Source: Symbiodinium kawagutii (Eukaryota; Sar; Dinophyceae; Suessiales; Symbiodiniaceae). Taken from it: a stretch of 64,000 nt of DNA. The stretch covers positions 86,158 through 150,157 of the forward strand of contig VSDK01013972.1 of the NCBI GenBank assembly GCA_009767595.1. Reading direction: 5' to 3'. The number at the start of each line of letters is the position of its first letter. The first letter of the stretch is position 1. The translations under genes and the position numbers were made by a program. The notes under the pieces were generated by a model. It was not told the DNA's origin. It did not search any database and saw only the letters and a program-made list of their open reading frames with translations. This document shows, in pieces, positions 34,129 through 44,846 of the stretch.

Positions 34129-34399
34129 TTATGGGTAATGGGTAGTAATATGGGTGAATAGTACTAGTTCCTAAAGGTTGATTCACGAGTATAACTGTAA
34201 ATGCCTATGTATTGCATATATTTATAGCTAGTCATTCGTCCTTAGTCACCAGTAGTCATAATTAATCATCATGAATCCACATTCATCACCATCAATCATC
34301 AATGAATCAACATCAATCCTCATCGACATGATCATCCTCATATGAATCCACATGACCCAGCTCGCTACCTGGACGCATCAAGACCGCCCCGCCACCCAG

Positions 34400-34509
34400 G
34401 CTGCAGGAAGGCACCATCACCTTGGTTCAGCCTCGGGAGATGTATGGCATGACCACCGGGAAGTCCCGAGGCACCGCGGGCGCGTTGCGGCGCGGAGTTC
34501 GGGCGACCG
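34400..34509 (+). CDS. LVQP exon (unit 2)
   Basis: Acceptor GCCACCCAG at 34398-34399 with two bases carried in. Reads LQEGTITLVQPREMYGMTTG, KSRGTAGALRRGVRAT, ending at ACCG/GTCCCA in phase 1. L-Q-E-G-T-I-T-L-V-Q-P is paralogous to L-E-D-G-S-V-V-L-V-Q-P at 61.7 kb, in the same order after the APL exon. No known domain was recognised; the pattern suggests two beta-strands followed by a basic tail. An upstream acceptor (ATCAAG, 34382) would add TAPPPR but breaks the phase with the preceding donor. Confidence 0.62.
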
Positions 34510-34529
34510 GTCCCAGCAGTGACAAGGTT

Positions 34530-34755
34530 GCGGGTCAAGCTGTTAACCAACCAACTTGCCAACCAACCAATGGTTAATAGTAGCTGGTTAATGGTTAACA
34601 ATGGGGGATGATAGTCAACAATAGTTGACAGCTATATGACTATGGGTCAAGCAGTTAACCAACCAATAGTGGAAGTTAATAACCAACTATAATAGGGAAA
34701 ACAATGGTTAATGATAGGGGAACCAGGGGTACGGGGTTTTGACCCACAGCCACAA
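34530..34755 (+). repeat. Family C element, nested double
   Basis: Two left ends (GTTGCGGGTCAAGCTGTTAA and ATATGACTATGGGTCAAGCA) and one right end (GGGGTTTTGACCCACAGCCA), as at 17983 and 43568. Confidence 0.68.
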
Positions 34756-35120
34756 GACCAGGGGATGGATTTCAGGGGTGATACCCAATGGTAGGGAGAC
34801 AAAACCCCGCAAATAACAGCAGAATCACCAAAAACCCTGCAAAATTCCAGCAGAATCACCATGCTGAGCCAAGTTACAGAGTTTGTTGATTGTAGAACTC
34901 AATGGTAAATCTGCGATTTAAAGATCTTTGGGAAGTCAACCTGCAAGTTCGTCACGGTGAATGTTGCTAGGGAAGATGAGAAATCATCACATTCAGCCCC
35001 CAGCCTTGGATGTTCATGTGGCGTGAGCCGTTTGCCAACGATTAGTGCTGATTGTCATCCCGTACCCATCATGATTTCAAGACCACCGGACCACCGGTTG
35101 AACAGTTGGTTCGTCAACTA

Positions 35121-35220
35121 GCTGGTGGCTTGAATGACATGTGGTTGTTCCCCAGTGACTTTCGGATGGTTGGTTGGTTGGGTAATATTTTTTAACAGAG
35201 GTGGTTCAACCAACAACCAG
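35121..35220 (+). repeat. Family B element
   Basis: Left GCTGGTGGCTTGAATGACAT, right GTTCAACCAACAACCAG. Confidence 0.65.
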
Positions 35221-35453
35221 TTATAGACTATAAATTTGTTGCTTGTAGCCTCGAAATTAACCAGAGTTAATTATAGAATATAGATTTGTAGCAAGAATAA
35301 GCATCCAGAGTTGATTAGTTAACCAGACTTAAGATTGTTAATCATAATCTTGGGACCGTAATTAACTAGACTTAATTACTGAAGATTGTTTCTCCTTATC
35401 ATGGGCCGACATTGCTGACCCGTATCTTATTACCTAATACTACCCCTCTAAAT

Positions 35454-35552
35454 GGTAGTTTCTCAAAATAGGGGTACCCTTAAATCATCCAAAATTAACA
35501 ATCTATAGCAATAAACCAACCATTTTGGGGGTCCCCTATTTCAAGAAACCAC
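35454..35552 (+). repeat. Family A element
   Basis: Left GGTAGTTTCTCAAAATAGGG, right GTCCCCTATTTCAAGAAACC. Confidence 0.8.
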
Positions 35553-36064
35553 CAAATGTTTGTTGCGAACTACGGGTCAATATGTTCAATGAATTACTGC
35601 TGATGAAGCACCTGAGGTCGACCCTAGTTGGGGTACGTTGGGGTTGGTTTCGTCCTTTACTTCGTGGCTGTCGCTATTGTTAACCAGTTACTAGCGGCTG
35701 TTTGCTTGTTTCTAGTTCACCATTGGTTACTCTTGTTATTTGTTAACTGGTTGTAAACAACCAACTTCTGGTGACTATTGTTTGTAATTAAGCAGCTTAA
35801 TTCGTACTTGAACTTATCACCATTGGATACTATGATTTATGACCAATGGTTCTGACATGTTATGACTGTAGTAAAATCAGAAATGATGAATGATCAAAAT
35901 TCAGAGATAACGGACATCAAATCACAGTTTTCGTAGCTGATTTGAACAAGCTGATCTTGACAAACGGGTTAGTCAACTTGTTTACCATGGGTTCAAATCA
36001 CAGTTTTGTCGTAGTAGCAACCATAAGCAATGGGTCATATAACCGTTCATAACTACTATGAACA

Positions 36065-36188
36065 ATGTGGCTGTGGGTCAAAACCCTGTACCCCTGGTTC
36101 CCCTATCATTAACCATTGTTTTCCCTATGATTTGGTTGGCCATCACAAGCCGTAGTTGGTTGGTGAACTGCTTGACCCATAGCCATGT
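36065..36188 (-). repeat. Family C element, reverse orientation
   Basis: GTGGCTGTGGGTCAAAACCC at left and GCTTGACCCATAGCCATG at right. Confidence 0.75.
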
Positions 36189-36269
36189 CGTGAACAATGG
36201 TTGACTGCTGATGATTGGTGAGAAAAACCACCAGCCACACCGGCTGAATGCGGCATGCGAAACGCGCAG

Positions 36270-36349
36270 GCGGTGTTTCAGAGTTCAGTCGCTCCAAAAC
36301 GACTGGGGGCGCCATGGGCCATGTGAAGAGTCTTGGGGCTTCCTCGCAG
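36270..36349 (+). CDS. Possible linker exon (unit 2)
   Basis: Acceptor ACGCGCAG, one base carried in, donor TCGCAG/GTGGGG in phase 0. Reads GVSEFSRSKTTGGAMGHVKS then LGASSQ. It has the same phases (1 to 0) and the same position as the 11457 exon of unit 1, although the sequences do not resemble each other. Low-complexity composition and a competing open frame (FRVQSLQNDWGRHG) lower the confidence. Confidence 0.42.
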
Positions 36350-36879
36350 GTGGGGAAAGGATGGACGACCAGGGAGGAATGGTGAGGAGATAGCAAGGCC
36401 TAGGAGAAGTTTGATTTTTTGCGTGCTTTCTTACATTTGTTTTGATGATTGGCTTAGCTATTTATTTCATTGATTGGTGATTTTAACTACTGTTTTGTAT
36501 TTGTTTGAATGACTTAATTGTTGTTTTTACTGTTCTGTATCTATTTGGATTTGTTTTTGCTGAGTTGTTCATTCATTGGTGATGTTTTTTGTATACAGTA
36601 CGTATATATATTTTTTTTTCTACATTAATAGTGTATGTGAGCATGTAATATTATATAAACTTATGTGTTGGTATTTTTCATATAGCTACAATTGTGTATG
36701 CATTTTTGGACACATACTTGTATGAATATTGTATCAACATACTGGTTACTTGAGATTGATTGCTGGTAAAGTAGCCACTAGTTGTTAGTGATCAGGGATG
36801 AGCACTGGAAAAACCATGAGACAAATGGCCCATAAGCTGTTGCAAAGTTCCAGCCATTATAGTTGCAGGAAATGATAGC

Positions 36880-37230
36880 CCTACTGTATACATGTATATG
36901 ATATACTTATAGGGAGTAATAGCCCTATATTTGATATAGTCAAGGGAAATGATAGACCAAGTATACATGATATGGATTTATGGGATCATAGGCCCACAAA
37001 ACGCTATATAGTTTTAGGGAAACACGTTCCTACTATGTATGTTATAGTATGTTATAGTGTTAGGAGATAGTAGTTGTACTATCAATTGTATAGTTCCAGC
37101 AAAAATGGTCCTACTATGTTTGATTTAGTCACAGGAGATAATGGACCTACTATACCTGACATAGTTGTGAGGAAAAATAGTCCTACTATATTTGATATAG
37201 TTTTAGCGGAGATAATCGGCCCACTTTACA
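36880..37230. repeat. Degenerate repeat of GAAATAATAG-CCTACTATA units
   Basis: Irregular 40-60 bp copies with GGAGATAATGGACC or GGAAAAATAGTCC followed by TACTATATTTGATATAGT, which is itself a short dyad. Confidence 0.6.
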
Positions 37231-37252
37231 TCACAATGTTTTGTTTGATACT

Positions 37253-37373
37253 TGGCCTTGGGTCAAAACCCTGTACCCCTTGTCCCCCCATCATTAACCA
37301 TTGTTTTCCCTATGATTTGGTTGGCCATTACAAGCCATAGTTGGTTGGTTAACTGCTTGACCCATAGCCGTGC
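37253..37373 (-). repeat. Family C element, reverse orientation
   Basis: CCTTGGGTCAAAACCCTGTA at left and GCTTGACCCATAGCCGTG at right. Very similar in the interior to the copy at 36065. Confidence 0.72.
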
Positions 37374-37492
37374 ATCCTTGATCCTTCAGCAGACGGAATA
37401 AGTTGCTATCAACGTTGAGTTCTGTGGCTTGCCAACTTACGGAAAGCTGGTTGGTTGGGGGATACCACCATTTTATGGACAACCCCAATCTG

Positions 37493-37592
37493 GGAGTTTC
37501 TCAAAATAGGGGTACCCCAAAAATGGCTAGTTTATTACTATAAATGACTACTAATGGATGATTGGGGGGTACCCCTATTCTAAGAAACCACC
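37493..37592 (+). repeat. Family A element
   Basis: Left GGAGTTTCTCAAAATAGGGG, right TACCCCTATTCTAAGAAACC. Confidence 0.8.
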
Positions 37593-37936
37593 ATCTTTGA
37601 CAAACTACAAATGACAAAAGAAACCCTCCATGACGAAACAAGTTCTCCATGATTGTTCGTGGATGTGTCGGTTCGTTTTGCGGATTGTTGCGTTTTAATT
37701 TTCACTCAACATCTGCCTGGGCGTTTCCAATCGTCCAGCTGCCAAATCACAAAGCTCAGGTGTTCACACAATTTGCTCGAAGAATTGCAACCTTGTCCCA
37801 AAAAGTGTATCAGTGTATGAAACATAACGGAGGCAAAAAAAATCGTCAGAATGACCACAATGACCACAATAGAAGAGGCCAAAACCGCGAATCGCTGCCA
37901 TCCCTGAAATCCGAGTGGACTCGACCATGGGGCCAG

Positions 37937-38125
37937 GTGGATGTGGACGAGTCCGAGGCGCCGGGGGGTCCTGTAACGTCGTGGACCCTTTCAATGGAAG
38001 GCCCCGTGACGCAGCGTGCCGCGCAGGATGAGGAGTTCTACACCCTGGGCCGAGTGGAGCGGGTCTTTGGTGACGACCAAGTGACCGTGAAGCATAAGAA
38101 GCTCAGCGAAAACATGGGCCCCGTG
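37937..38125 (+). CDS. Strand-rich domain exon (unit 2)
   Basis: Acceptor GGGGCCAG, phase 0. Reads VDVDESEAPGGPVTSWTLSM, EGPVTQRAAQDEEF, YTLGRVERVFGDDQVTVKHK, KLSENMGPV. YTLGRVERVFGDDQVTVKHK aligns with QLLGEVHYVDRHQKMRFEYE (13.9 kb) and WQLAMVRGVAGSDLTVKFPG (63.1 kb). The possible donor CCCGTG/GTGATG (38125) leaves phase 0 and fits the next exon; otherwise the frame stops at TGA 38135-38137. A family D element begins at 38140, immediately after that stop. Rich in acidic residues in the first half. Confidence 0.6.
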
Positions 38126-38921
38126 GTGATGCCCTGAGGGTACAAGGTGGTTTAGAACTCATCTAACGAGGGTTAAGTTTATTAAGTACCAGTTATAAAG
38201 GTGGGTATGACCCCACCTTGTACAGGTTAGATTCGAAACGGTCAACCTGTTTGTTGTTGGCTTACCAATCATCAGCCATCATGGACCATCTATGATTGAA
38301 CCATCCGGTTGATTGCCCTGGTCACTAGTGATCGTTGATGATGGCTAATTAGTGGTTAATGATGGCTTGTAAGTAGAGTAATTAACTGCCATGCTAATGG
38401 TAGATCTAACTAGATTGTCAAGTGGCGAATCTTAACAACTTATAGCCTGGGTTGATTGAAACACTTTGAAACAATTGACGTTGGGATGTGTTTGTTTAAA
38501 CTATACTAAATCAAACGGGTTTGCAATAGTAAAACGATTGTTAACATATAGATTAAGAATTGATTACGTGCAGTCTTCTACTATCAATTGATTGACAATC
38601 AATTTTGTCAATTAAAACCATTGTGAATCATACTTAGTCATGTAAATGTTGAAATCGAGTAGGGTCAATCAATTGATGGGTAGATGCACAACTGTTAATA
38701 ATTTAACAATTGTCAATCAACGAACTGCAAAGAGTGATTGATTCACTACAGTTGATCGAACACTAGACTTGGTGGACTATTGATCACTACTTCCTATGGT
38801 TGTCCATTATTTATATAACTGTTGTTAATCACTGGATGTTAATCACTGGATGTAACCACAGTGAACCTGTCATTAGATCCCATCCACCTGTACCCATCTC
38901 CCAAGGAGTGGCTTCCGCGAG
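38126..38921. other. Probable intron
   Basis: Begins with family D (38140-38225), then ATTGATTGACAATCAATTTTG-type inverted repeats (38570-38720, with CAATTGATTGACAATCAATT as a near-perfect palindrome), then CACTGGATGTTAATCACTGG direct repeats. Confidence 0.5.
38140..38225 (+). repeat. Short family D element with splice-like tips
   Basis: Left GGTACAAGGTGGTTTAGAAC, right GTATGACCCCACCTTGTACA then G. GGTACAAGGTGG...CCACCTTGTACAG has GT at one end and AG at the other within the inverted repeat. Confidence 0.7.
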
Positions 38922-39008
38922 GGTTGCGTTGAGCTGGAGCGGTGCACCTTCAGTCCCACACCCATCGTGCTGGCTGAGAGGCACGTCGCGGCGCGTCGAA
39001 GCCGCTGA
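38922..39008 (+). CDS. VELERC / PTPIVLAE exon, possible last exon of unit 2
   Basis: Acceptor TTCCGCGAG, phase 0. Reads GCVELERCTFSPTPIVLAER then HVAARRSR and a TGA at 39006-39008. A weak phase-0 donor CAC/GTCGCG (after 38984) would continue to the 40279 exon. It is paralogous to the 15035 exon (VELDRCLLAPTPLVLAEK). Two other frames are open here (SWSGAPSVPHPSCWLRGTSR), but comparison with the paralogue fixes this one. Confidence 0.6.
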   Translation, partial: GCVELERCTFSPTPIVLAERHVAARRSR

Positions 39009-39625
39009 TTCGTGGTGAGGAATGCTTGGAGGTGGTGCTTGCTTATAGCTGATGATGGTAATAGTGGTAATGACCTTGATGATATGATCATGGCTGATGA
39101 TGGCAATAGTCAATAGTGGTTAATAGTAGTAAATAGTAGTTAATAGAGAATAGTAGTCAATAGTTAGTAATGGTAGTCAATAGTAGTTCGTAGTAGATAA
39201 TAGTAGTTGACAATGACCCATGTTGATAATATAATATGACCAAAAGTTCAAAACTGATGATTGGTGATGGTGTATAATGGGAATGGTGGTTGATCAAGTT
39301 CCACTATAGTGCCCAATTACGAGCTATGATTGCCAATAGCGACCGTTAATCATAATTACTGGGGTCTAAATCACTCTCTACAATGGCAAGTGCTGCTACG
39401 TACATGTCCTGATCAAGGATGACCAGTCTGGGTTCACGTATCGTGGTAAATCAGCGAGGAGTGGAGCTATCATACGTAAAGTCAAATCAACAGCACGTGG
39501 GAACGTAGCCAACCATAGTCCAATAGTGAGAATGTCGCCTCGCCAAGTATGGGGAGGTCCTAACCAGCCTTCCCAAAGCCATGCCGGATACATAAACATC
39601 CCAAGCAGGATTCTTGGGGTGTCAT

Positions 39626-39722
39626 TTGGGTATGGGTCAAGCTCTTAACAATCAATATTAAGCAACTATAATAGGGAAAAACAATGGAACCAGGGGTACA
39701 GGGTTTTGATCCATAGCCATTT
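39626..39722 (+). repeat. Family C element, shortened
   Basis: Left GGTATGGGTCAAGCTCTTAA, right GGGTTTTGATCCATAGCCAT. Confidence 0.65.
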
Positions 39723-40139
39723 GTGAGCTGTTTTCCAGGGTTACCAGATTTTGACCCACAGCCAGATCACAACCATAGCAGCTGCTTCGAATATCTAGGT
39801 CTCGATTTTTCAAGCGTTTTCTTGATACTGGCAGGAAGGCAAGCAGCAGTCACCAAGAAGACTAGATTTGGGTTCGTCAAAACATTTTGTACCAACAAGA
39901 CTGGTGGTTAGCCTATCACTATAGGCTGTTAATGGATGGTTGGCAGGTACCACCGTTGATCGACAAACTCATTCGTCTCGTACTTGGGGAGCCAGAATCG
40001 TTTTCGTTCACGTGCAGAATGATGGGTTGCAACGATGTTGTACGTTTTCGGAATGGGATTGATCCATTAGCAAACCATGTACCAAGCTTTTCAACCATAG
40101 TATTCCCATATCCGAACCATCAGGTACTGACCATATGAG

Positions 40140-40245
40140 CCAATCACCATTTGCCAACCATATATCAACCATATACCAACCATATACCAACCATATATCA
40201 CCCATATACTAACCATATACCAACCATACATCAACTACCATTTTC
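40140..40245. repeat. 11-bp tandem repeat AACCATATACC
   Basis: About nine copies of AACCATATA(C/T)C directly upstream of the 40279 exon. Confidence 0.85.
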
Positions 40246-40278
40246 CAACCTGGCACTAGGCACATATCCACCACCCAG

Positions 40279-40400
40279 GCAGCCCCTCGTTGGAAGCTCC
40301 CCACGGCAAGGCGTGCACGCTTCGGTGCTGTGCAGACGCTGATGGAGGCCACGGGGGATCCCGTGCTGAAAAAAGGGGGAGGCCAGGAGCGGCCCCCAGG
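40279..40400 (+). CDS. Ankyrin-like exon (unit 3)
   Basis: Acceptor CCACCCAG, phase 0. Reads AAPRWKLPTARRARFGAVQT, LMEATGDPVLKKGGGQERPP and ends at CCCAGG/GTGGCC in phase 2. LPTARRARFGAVQTLMEATGD fits the two helices of an ANK repeat. The two carried bases fit the next exon at 42103 exactly. Confidence 0.65.
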
Positions 40401-42102
40401 GTGGCCACTAAGCATATGGTAGATGTGTGTGATAAATTGATGATATTGCTTTTGTGAAATATATATGTATATATATATATATGTCAGGATTGATATGGGA
40501 TTGAATGAAATTATCAATGTTCTATTTGAAGATTCAAGATGCAAAATAGCCACTGAAAGGGAGAACACACAGGATAGTGATTATTCATGATTATTCATCA
40601 TTGATGATTGGTGATGAATCCGTAGAACGCTGCTGATCACTTGTGGGCTACGGCGTTGCTAAGCTGTGTTTTGAGTGCTCATGGTTTTTATCATCATTAG
40701 AGCAGTTATCTTTTTGCAGAATTGGCGAGTTGGGTCAAGCAGTTAACTAACCAAGTTTATGGGGGATAAGTTCACCAACAAAACTATAGGGAAACCAATG
40801 GCTAATGATGGGGAACCAGGGGGACTAAGGGTTTTGACCCATAGCCAATTGGGTGTTACCAGCAAACCCATGGTTTCTCTGCAAAAAGAAATATACGGAA
40901 GGTTTTGCACATGAGCCGATATCCTTCTTATGAATTTGCCATTTTTGGTGGCATGATCAATGATGCGCTCATGTTGCCTGTGATATGGTGAACGGCGCAA
41001 ATATTGCACGGTACCACCTGCAGTACGTGGTTCCATACTCATACTGTAGGCCTCATAAAAGAAACATTATGAAACATTAATTATCCCCGAGAAAGCGCCA
41101 GAAAGCATCCGATCGAATAACTTTTCGAAGTGATCAACCATCATCCAAGACCAACCCTCATTCTCTCATCATGAGCCACTACTCAAGCTTCCAAGCTCAA
41201 CCAGCTGGATTTTGTTGGTTCGAGGTCCTTTTTGATCAGTTTCGAATAACCATTCTCAACTTCCATCATCCACCATGACCATTATGAACTTCCATCATCA
41301 ACTGATTAAAGTGTAATTGTGAAAGTTTAGCAATCTCAAAATCTAGTTGATCATCATCAACCCCAAATTAATTAATTACCTATTTTTAACAACTGTTCAA
41401 CCATTCTTATTCATCATCAACCATTAATGATCATTAACATTAATCATCACCCACTATGAACCATCATTATTCAACCAGTATTACTTAATCAACCATGATG
41501 TTTAACCATTAATCAATGACAATCTGGACAATCATCATTAACACTAACGTATCACTAAAATCTAATAATCATCGTTGTTAATCATCATTATCAATCAACC
41601 ATTGTTAACATCAACCATTGTTAACATCAACCATTATTAATCAAGTACTAGTCAACCTGTAAATCCACCATTATTAATCATCATAATCATCTACTAAGGA
41701 TCATTAACATTTGATATGTTAATCAACCATTACCAATCAACTACTAATCAACCTTTCAATAAACCATTTTTAATCATCAGTAGTCTGTTAATCAACCATT
41801 ATCAACATCTAATACTCAACCTTTCAATCAACCATTACTAATCATCAGAATCATCCAATAAATACCACTAAATCTACTAACCAACTACTAATTAATCAAC
41901 TAATAATCTACTAATTAATCAACTAATTAATGGTGGGACAATGATGATTAATTACTAAATCTAATAATCATTAGCCATCATCAACCATTAGTAATCAACT
42001 ACTAATCAACCTTTAAATCAACCATGACTCATCAATCTACTAACCAACTACTAATTTATCAACTACTAATCTAATAATCATCATTGTCCCACCATTCTCC
42101 AG
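40401..42102. other. Probable intron
   Basis: Contains (TA)n (40458-40485), family C (40722-40850) and a remarkable 850-bp run (41240-42100) of AACCATTAATCATCATTAAC words on the + strand, leading to the exon. Confidence 0.55.
40722..40850 (+). repeat. Family C element
   Basis: Left TTGGCGAGTTGGGTCAAGCA, right AGGGTTTTGACCCATAGCCA. Confidence 0.72.
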
Positions 42103-42238
42103 CCCCCAAGCCACCACGTTCCTGGGCTCGCCGAGCGGGCGCCAGGTGGGCTGGCGCCCCTTCCTGGAAGCCGTGAGCACTTGCGCCACAGCGGTGGGTG
42201 CTGATCCTGACCTCTGGGACTGGGAGGACACGGCGCTG
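42103..42238 (+). CDS. Ankyrin-containing exon (unit 3)
   Basis: Acceptor TTCTCCAG, two bases carried in. Reads PQATTFLGSPSGRQVGWRPF, LEAVSTCATAVGADPDLWDW, EDTAL and ends at GCGCTG/GTGGGG in phase 0. GADPDLWDWEDTAL is the turn and first helix of an ANK repeat; the next exon continues MTALTDVLTVLKRTG, its second helix. Upstream DNA is AACC-rich and downstream DNA is GGTGG-rich. Minus ORFs are shadows. Confidence 0.78.
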
Positions 42239-42817
42239 GTGGGGGTCATGGTGGTGGTTGGTGGTGGTTGGTGGATGACCAACGTTGGTGGATGGTGGTT
42301 GATGATGGTGAATGTAGTGGTTAGGGATGATGAAACTATTCATGATTGTTCATGATTGATGGTTTGATTGGAAATTCGTGATGTTCGATTCGTGGTTCAT
42401 CGAATTTTAGTTGATGGTGAATGATAGGTCAATGTGGTTTATTGTGGTTAAATGCCGGTTGATGATGGTTGGTGGTTCTCAAACGCCAGTGATTTTGTTG
42501 GATTTTGTGCCGAGATGATGGTCGGTGATCACGGCCGTGGTTGATGGTTTGTGATGTTGAATGCTGATCGGATGTGATGAGTGATGGTGACATATTAACA
42601 CTGTCCAAAGCTGGAGACGCCATAGGACTTGACCATTTCTGACCTCAAGTGATGGTGAAGAACTGGATTTTGAGTGGCTTAGATTATATTCGACGGTCAT
42701 AACGGTTTTGAAACTTGGGGGCATCAGCATTGAGTGGCACCGCTTCATAGCAGTTCCAGAGACTCTTTCTTTAATGATGGGAGATGATGGCCACCACTGG
42801 TGCTGGAATGATGGTTT

Positions 42818-42935
42818 ATGTGGCAGTGGGTCAAAACCCTGTATCCCTAGTTCCCCATCATTAACCATTGTTTTCCCACTATCATTGTTGGTTAGTATCC
42901 CCCATGAAATTGGTTGGTAAGTATTGACCATGTAG
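42818..42935 (-). repeat. Family C element, reverse orientation
   Basis: GTGGCAGTGGGTCAAAACCC at left, GTAAGTATTGACCATGTAGT at right (right tip decayed). Confidence 0.65.
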
Positions 42936-43269
42936 TGTTTGGAACTCGTCAGAAACAGCAGATGCTGATAAGTGAGCTTCCTGACATGGGTCAGAACACA
43001 AACTCGTGCGAGCTGAGATGACTACTTCTTGCTACAACCAGCAGTCCAGTTAAAAAAATGACGCATATGTGTATATATATATATATATACGTGTGTTTCG
43101 ATTTTATATGTATATATATATATATGCTGCATTCAACGCATCCAACTGCAATCAATTTGAGCGATTGCTATGCAGCAAATGCGCCTGATGGTATGAGCGA
43201 GCTGGTCAATAGTTGCTTGGTCAACTATAAAACGTATGGGCTGAATCCGAGAAGACTTTGGTTATGTTG

Positions 43270-43370
43270 CTGGTTGGTGGTTTTTAACATTTGTTAATTT
43301 TCCCTAGTGATAACAAATGGTTCGTTGGTTGACTCTATTTTTACATAGGGGTGGCTCAACCACCAAGCAG
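43270..43370 (+). repeat. Family B element
   Basis: Left CTGGTTGGTGGTTTTTAACA, right GGCTCAACCACCAAGCAG. Ends 41 bp before the next exon. Confidence 0.75.
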
Positions 43371-43411
43371 TTATGTTGTTTCAGGAAGCACAATCCGGAT
43401 GACATGTGTAG

Positions 43412-43523
43412 ATGACGGCGCTTACGGATGTGCTTACCGTTCTCAAGCGCACTGGATTCCCCAAAGGGGGGATGCCCGCTGGATCTGGGGCAGAGCCATT
43501 GGCACGGCTGCAGAAGCTCTGCG
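43412..43523 (+). CDS. Ankyrin second-helix exon (unit 3)
   Basis: Acceptor ATGTGTAG, phase 0. Reads MTALTDVLTVLKRTGFPKGG, MPAGSGAEPLARLQKLC and ends at GCG/GTGAGT, a consensus donor, in phase 1. Spliced to the previous exon it gives WEDTALMTALTDVLTVLKRT, a good ANK helix pair. The ATG is inside the chain and is not taken as a start codon. Confidence 0.78.
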
Positions 43524-43567
43524 GTGAGTTTCGCTAGAAGAAACTCCTAGAGATGCTGGTTAGTTTC

Positions 43568-43813
43568 CATATGGCGAGTTGGGTCAAGCAGTTAACCAAC
43601 CAACCTGGCTGGTTGATAGTAGCTGGTTAATGGTTAATAATAGGGGATATTAAACAACAATAGTAGTGGATATACCAACTATATGGCGAGTTGGGTCAAG
43701 CAGTTAACCAACCAACTTTCATGGGGGATTTCCACCAACAATAATAGGGATAATAGGGAAAACAATGGTTAATGGTGGGGAACCAGGGGTACAGGGTCTG
43801 ACCCATAGCCATG
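43568..43813 (+). repeat. Family C element, nested double
   Basis: Left ends at CATATGGCGAGTTGGGTCAA (43570) and again TATGGCGAGTTGGGTCAAGC (43682); a single right end ACAGGGTCTGACCCATAGCC. Confidence 0.7.
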
Positions 43814-44042
43814 TAGCTCTTATAGGTAGTGGTTATCCATTACTAACCATTAGCATTAGTTGCTAATGATGAGTGATTATTTAGTGGCTCTTAGTAATGG
43901 AGTTAATCACTACTAAATATAGATAACTACAGCTGCTAGAATTAAACTACGTGGCTGTTGCCTCATGTCACCTTATGGTTAAACCATACGGCTGCTACCA
44001 TATCCCACTTCTTAAACAACCATTATACCAGTTGTTTATTAA

Positions 44043-44500
44043 ACGGCAGTGGGTCAGTTCACCCTGTACCCCTGGTTCCCCTATCATTAACCAGTTTTTT
44101 TCCCTATGATTGTTGATTAAAACCCCTATTATTGGTTTGTAAATATTGACCCATGGCCGCCATGGCCATATAGTTGGTATATCCCCTACTATTATTACGT
44201 ATTATCCCCTATTATTAACCATTAACCGTTAGCTGATTGGTGAATATTGACCCATGGCCAAACATATTGATGAATATTGACCGGAAAATATTGACCAATA
44301 TTCACCAAACAATCGTATACCCATGGCCAAACATATACCCAGGTGAATATTAACCATTAACCATTGTTGATTGGTTCACTGCTTGACCCATAGCCATATA
44401 TCCACTACTATTGTTGGCTATCATCCCCTATTATTAACCATTATCCAGCTACTATTTACCATTGGTTGGTTGGTGAACTGCTTGACCCATGGCCAAACAT
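44043..44500 (-). repeat. Cluster of reversed family C copies and fragments
   Basis: ACGGCAGTGGGTCAGTTCAC starts the first copy, which ends TATTGACCCATGGCCGCC. Then come several repeats of TGAATATTGACCCATGGCC and GCTTGACCCATAGCCATA ends without matching partners. Confidence 0.65.
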
Positions 44501-44679
44501 ATACCCACGGTTCATGATCAGTGATATCAACCATGAATCCAAGTGAATATTAACCATCAACCAGGTGAATATTAGTTCTAGCTGGTGATTCTCAGGGAGC
44601 GACTTGGAGCCAGGGGTATCCCTAAATCTCTTTAAAGGGGGAGCGATTCAGAGCTACAGGAAGTGGTGAAACCAGATAG

Positions 44680-44779
44680 GTGTTTCTCAAAATGGGGCTA
44701 CCCCAAAATCATCCTTTATCGACCATTTATAGTAGTAAACCGACCATTTTTGGGGCCCCCTATTTTGAAAAACCACCAG
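44680..44779 (+). repeat. Family A element
   Basis: Left GTGTTTCTCAAAATGGGGCT, right GGCCCCCTATTTTGAAAAAC. Ends about 40-70 bp before the next exon. Confidence 0.78.
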
Positions 44780-44846
44780 CTGGTAGTAGTTGATTGGATC
44801 ATGATCAGTGATGCACCGCAGGACCTCGAGAGTCGCTTGCGGGAAG

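Larger units (their letters stand above)
33600..34399. other. Probable intron
   Basis: Contains family C (33637-33790), an (AT)n tract (33831-33850) and family B (34011-34128). CATCACCATCAATCATC words lie upstream of the next exon. Confidence 0.5.
34510..36269. other. Probable intron
   Basis: Contains a nested family C (34530-34755), family B (35121-35220), family A (35454-35552) and reversed family C (36065-36188). Between them is AT-rich DNA with GGACCACCGGACCACCGG near 35085. Confidence 0.5.
36350..37936. other. Probable intron
   Basis: Contains AT-rich DNA, a set of about 60-bp repeats with TCCTACTATA-TTTGATATAGT (36890-37230), a reversed family C (37253-37373) and family A (37493-37592). 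The open frame from 37649 to the exon start is not clearly coding. Confidence 0.45.
39009..40278. other. Intron or intergenic spacer before unit 3
   Basis: 39030-39300 is rich in TAGTGGTAATGACC and AATAGTAGTTAATAG. A partial family C lies at 39626-39722. 40140-40245 consists of AACCATATACC 11-mers directly before the exon. If units are separate genes, the unit 3 promoter should be here. Confidence 0.45.
42239..43411. other. Probable intron
   Basis: The 5' end is GGTTGGTGGTTGGTGGATGA-rich (42250-42600). Contains a reversed family C (42818-42935), (TA)n tracts (43070-43125) and family B (43270-43370). Confidence 0.5.
43524..44846. other. Probable intron dominated by family C copies
   Basis: Contains a nested family C (43568-43813), a cluster of reversed and fragmentary C copies (44043-44500) and family A (44680-44779). 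Confidence 0.5.

Noticed and set aside
37649..37936. N-terminal part of the 162-codon + ORF
   Set aside because: Chance extension upstream of the acceptor at 37936; composition changes at the acceptor.
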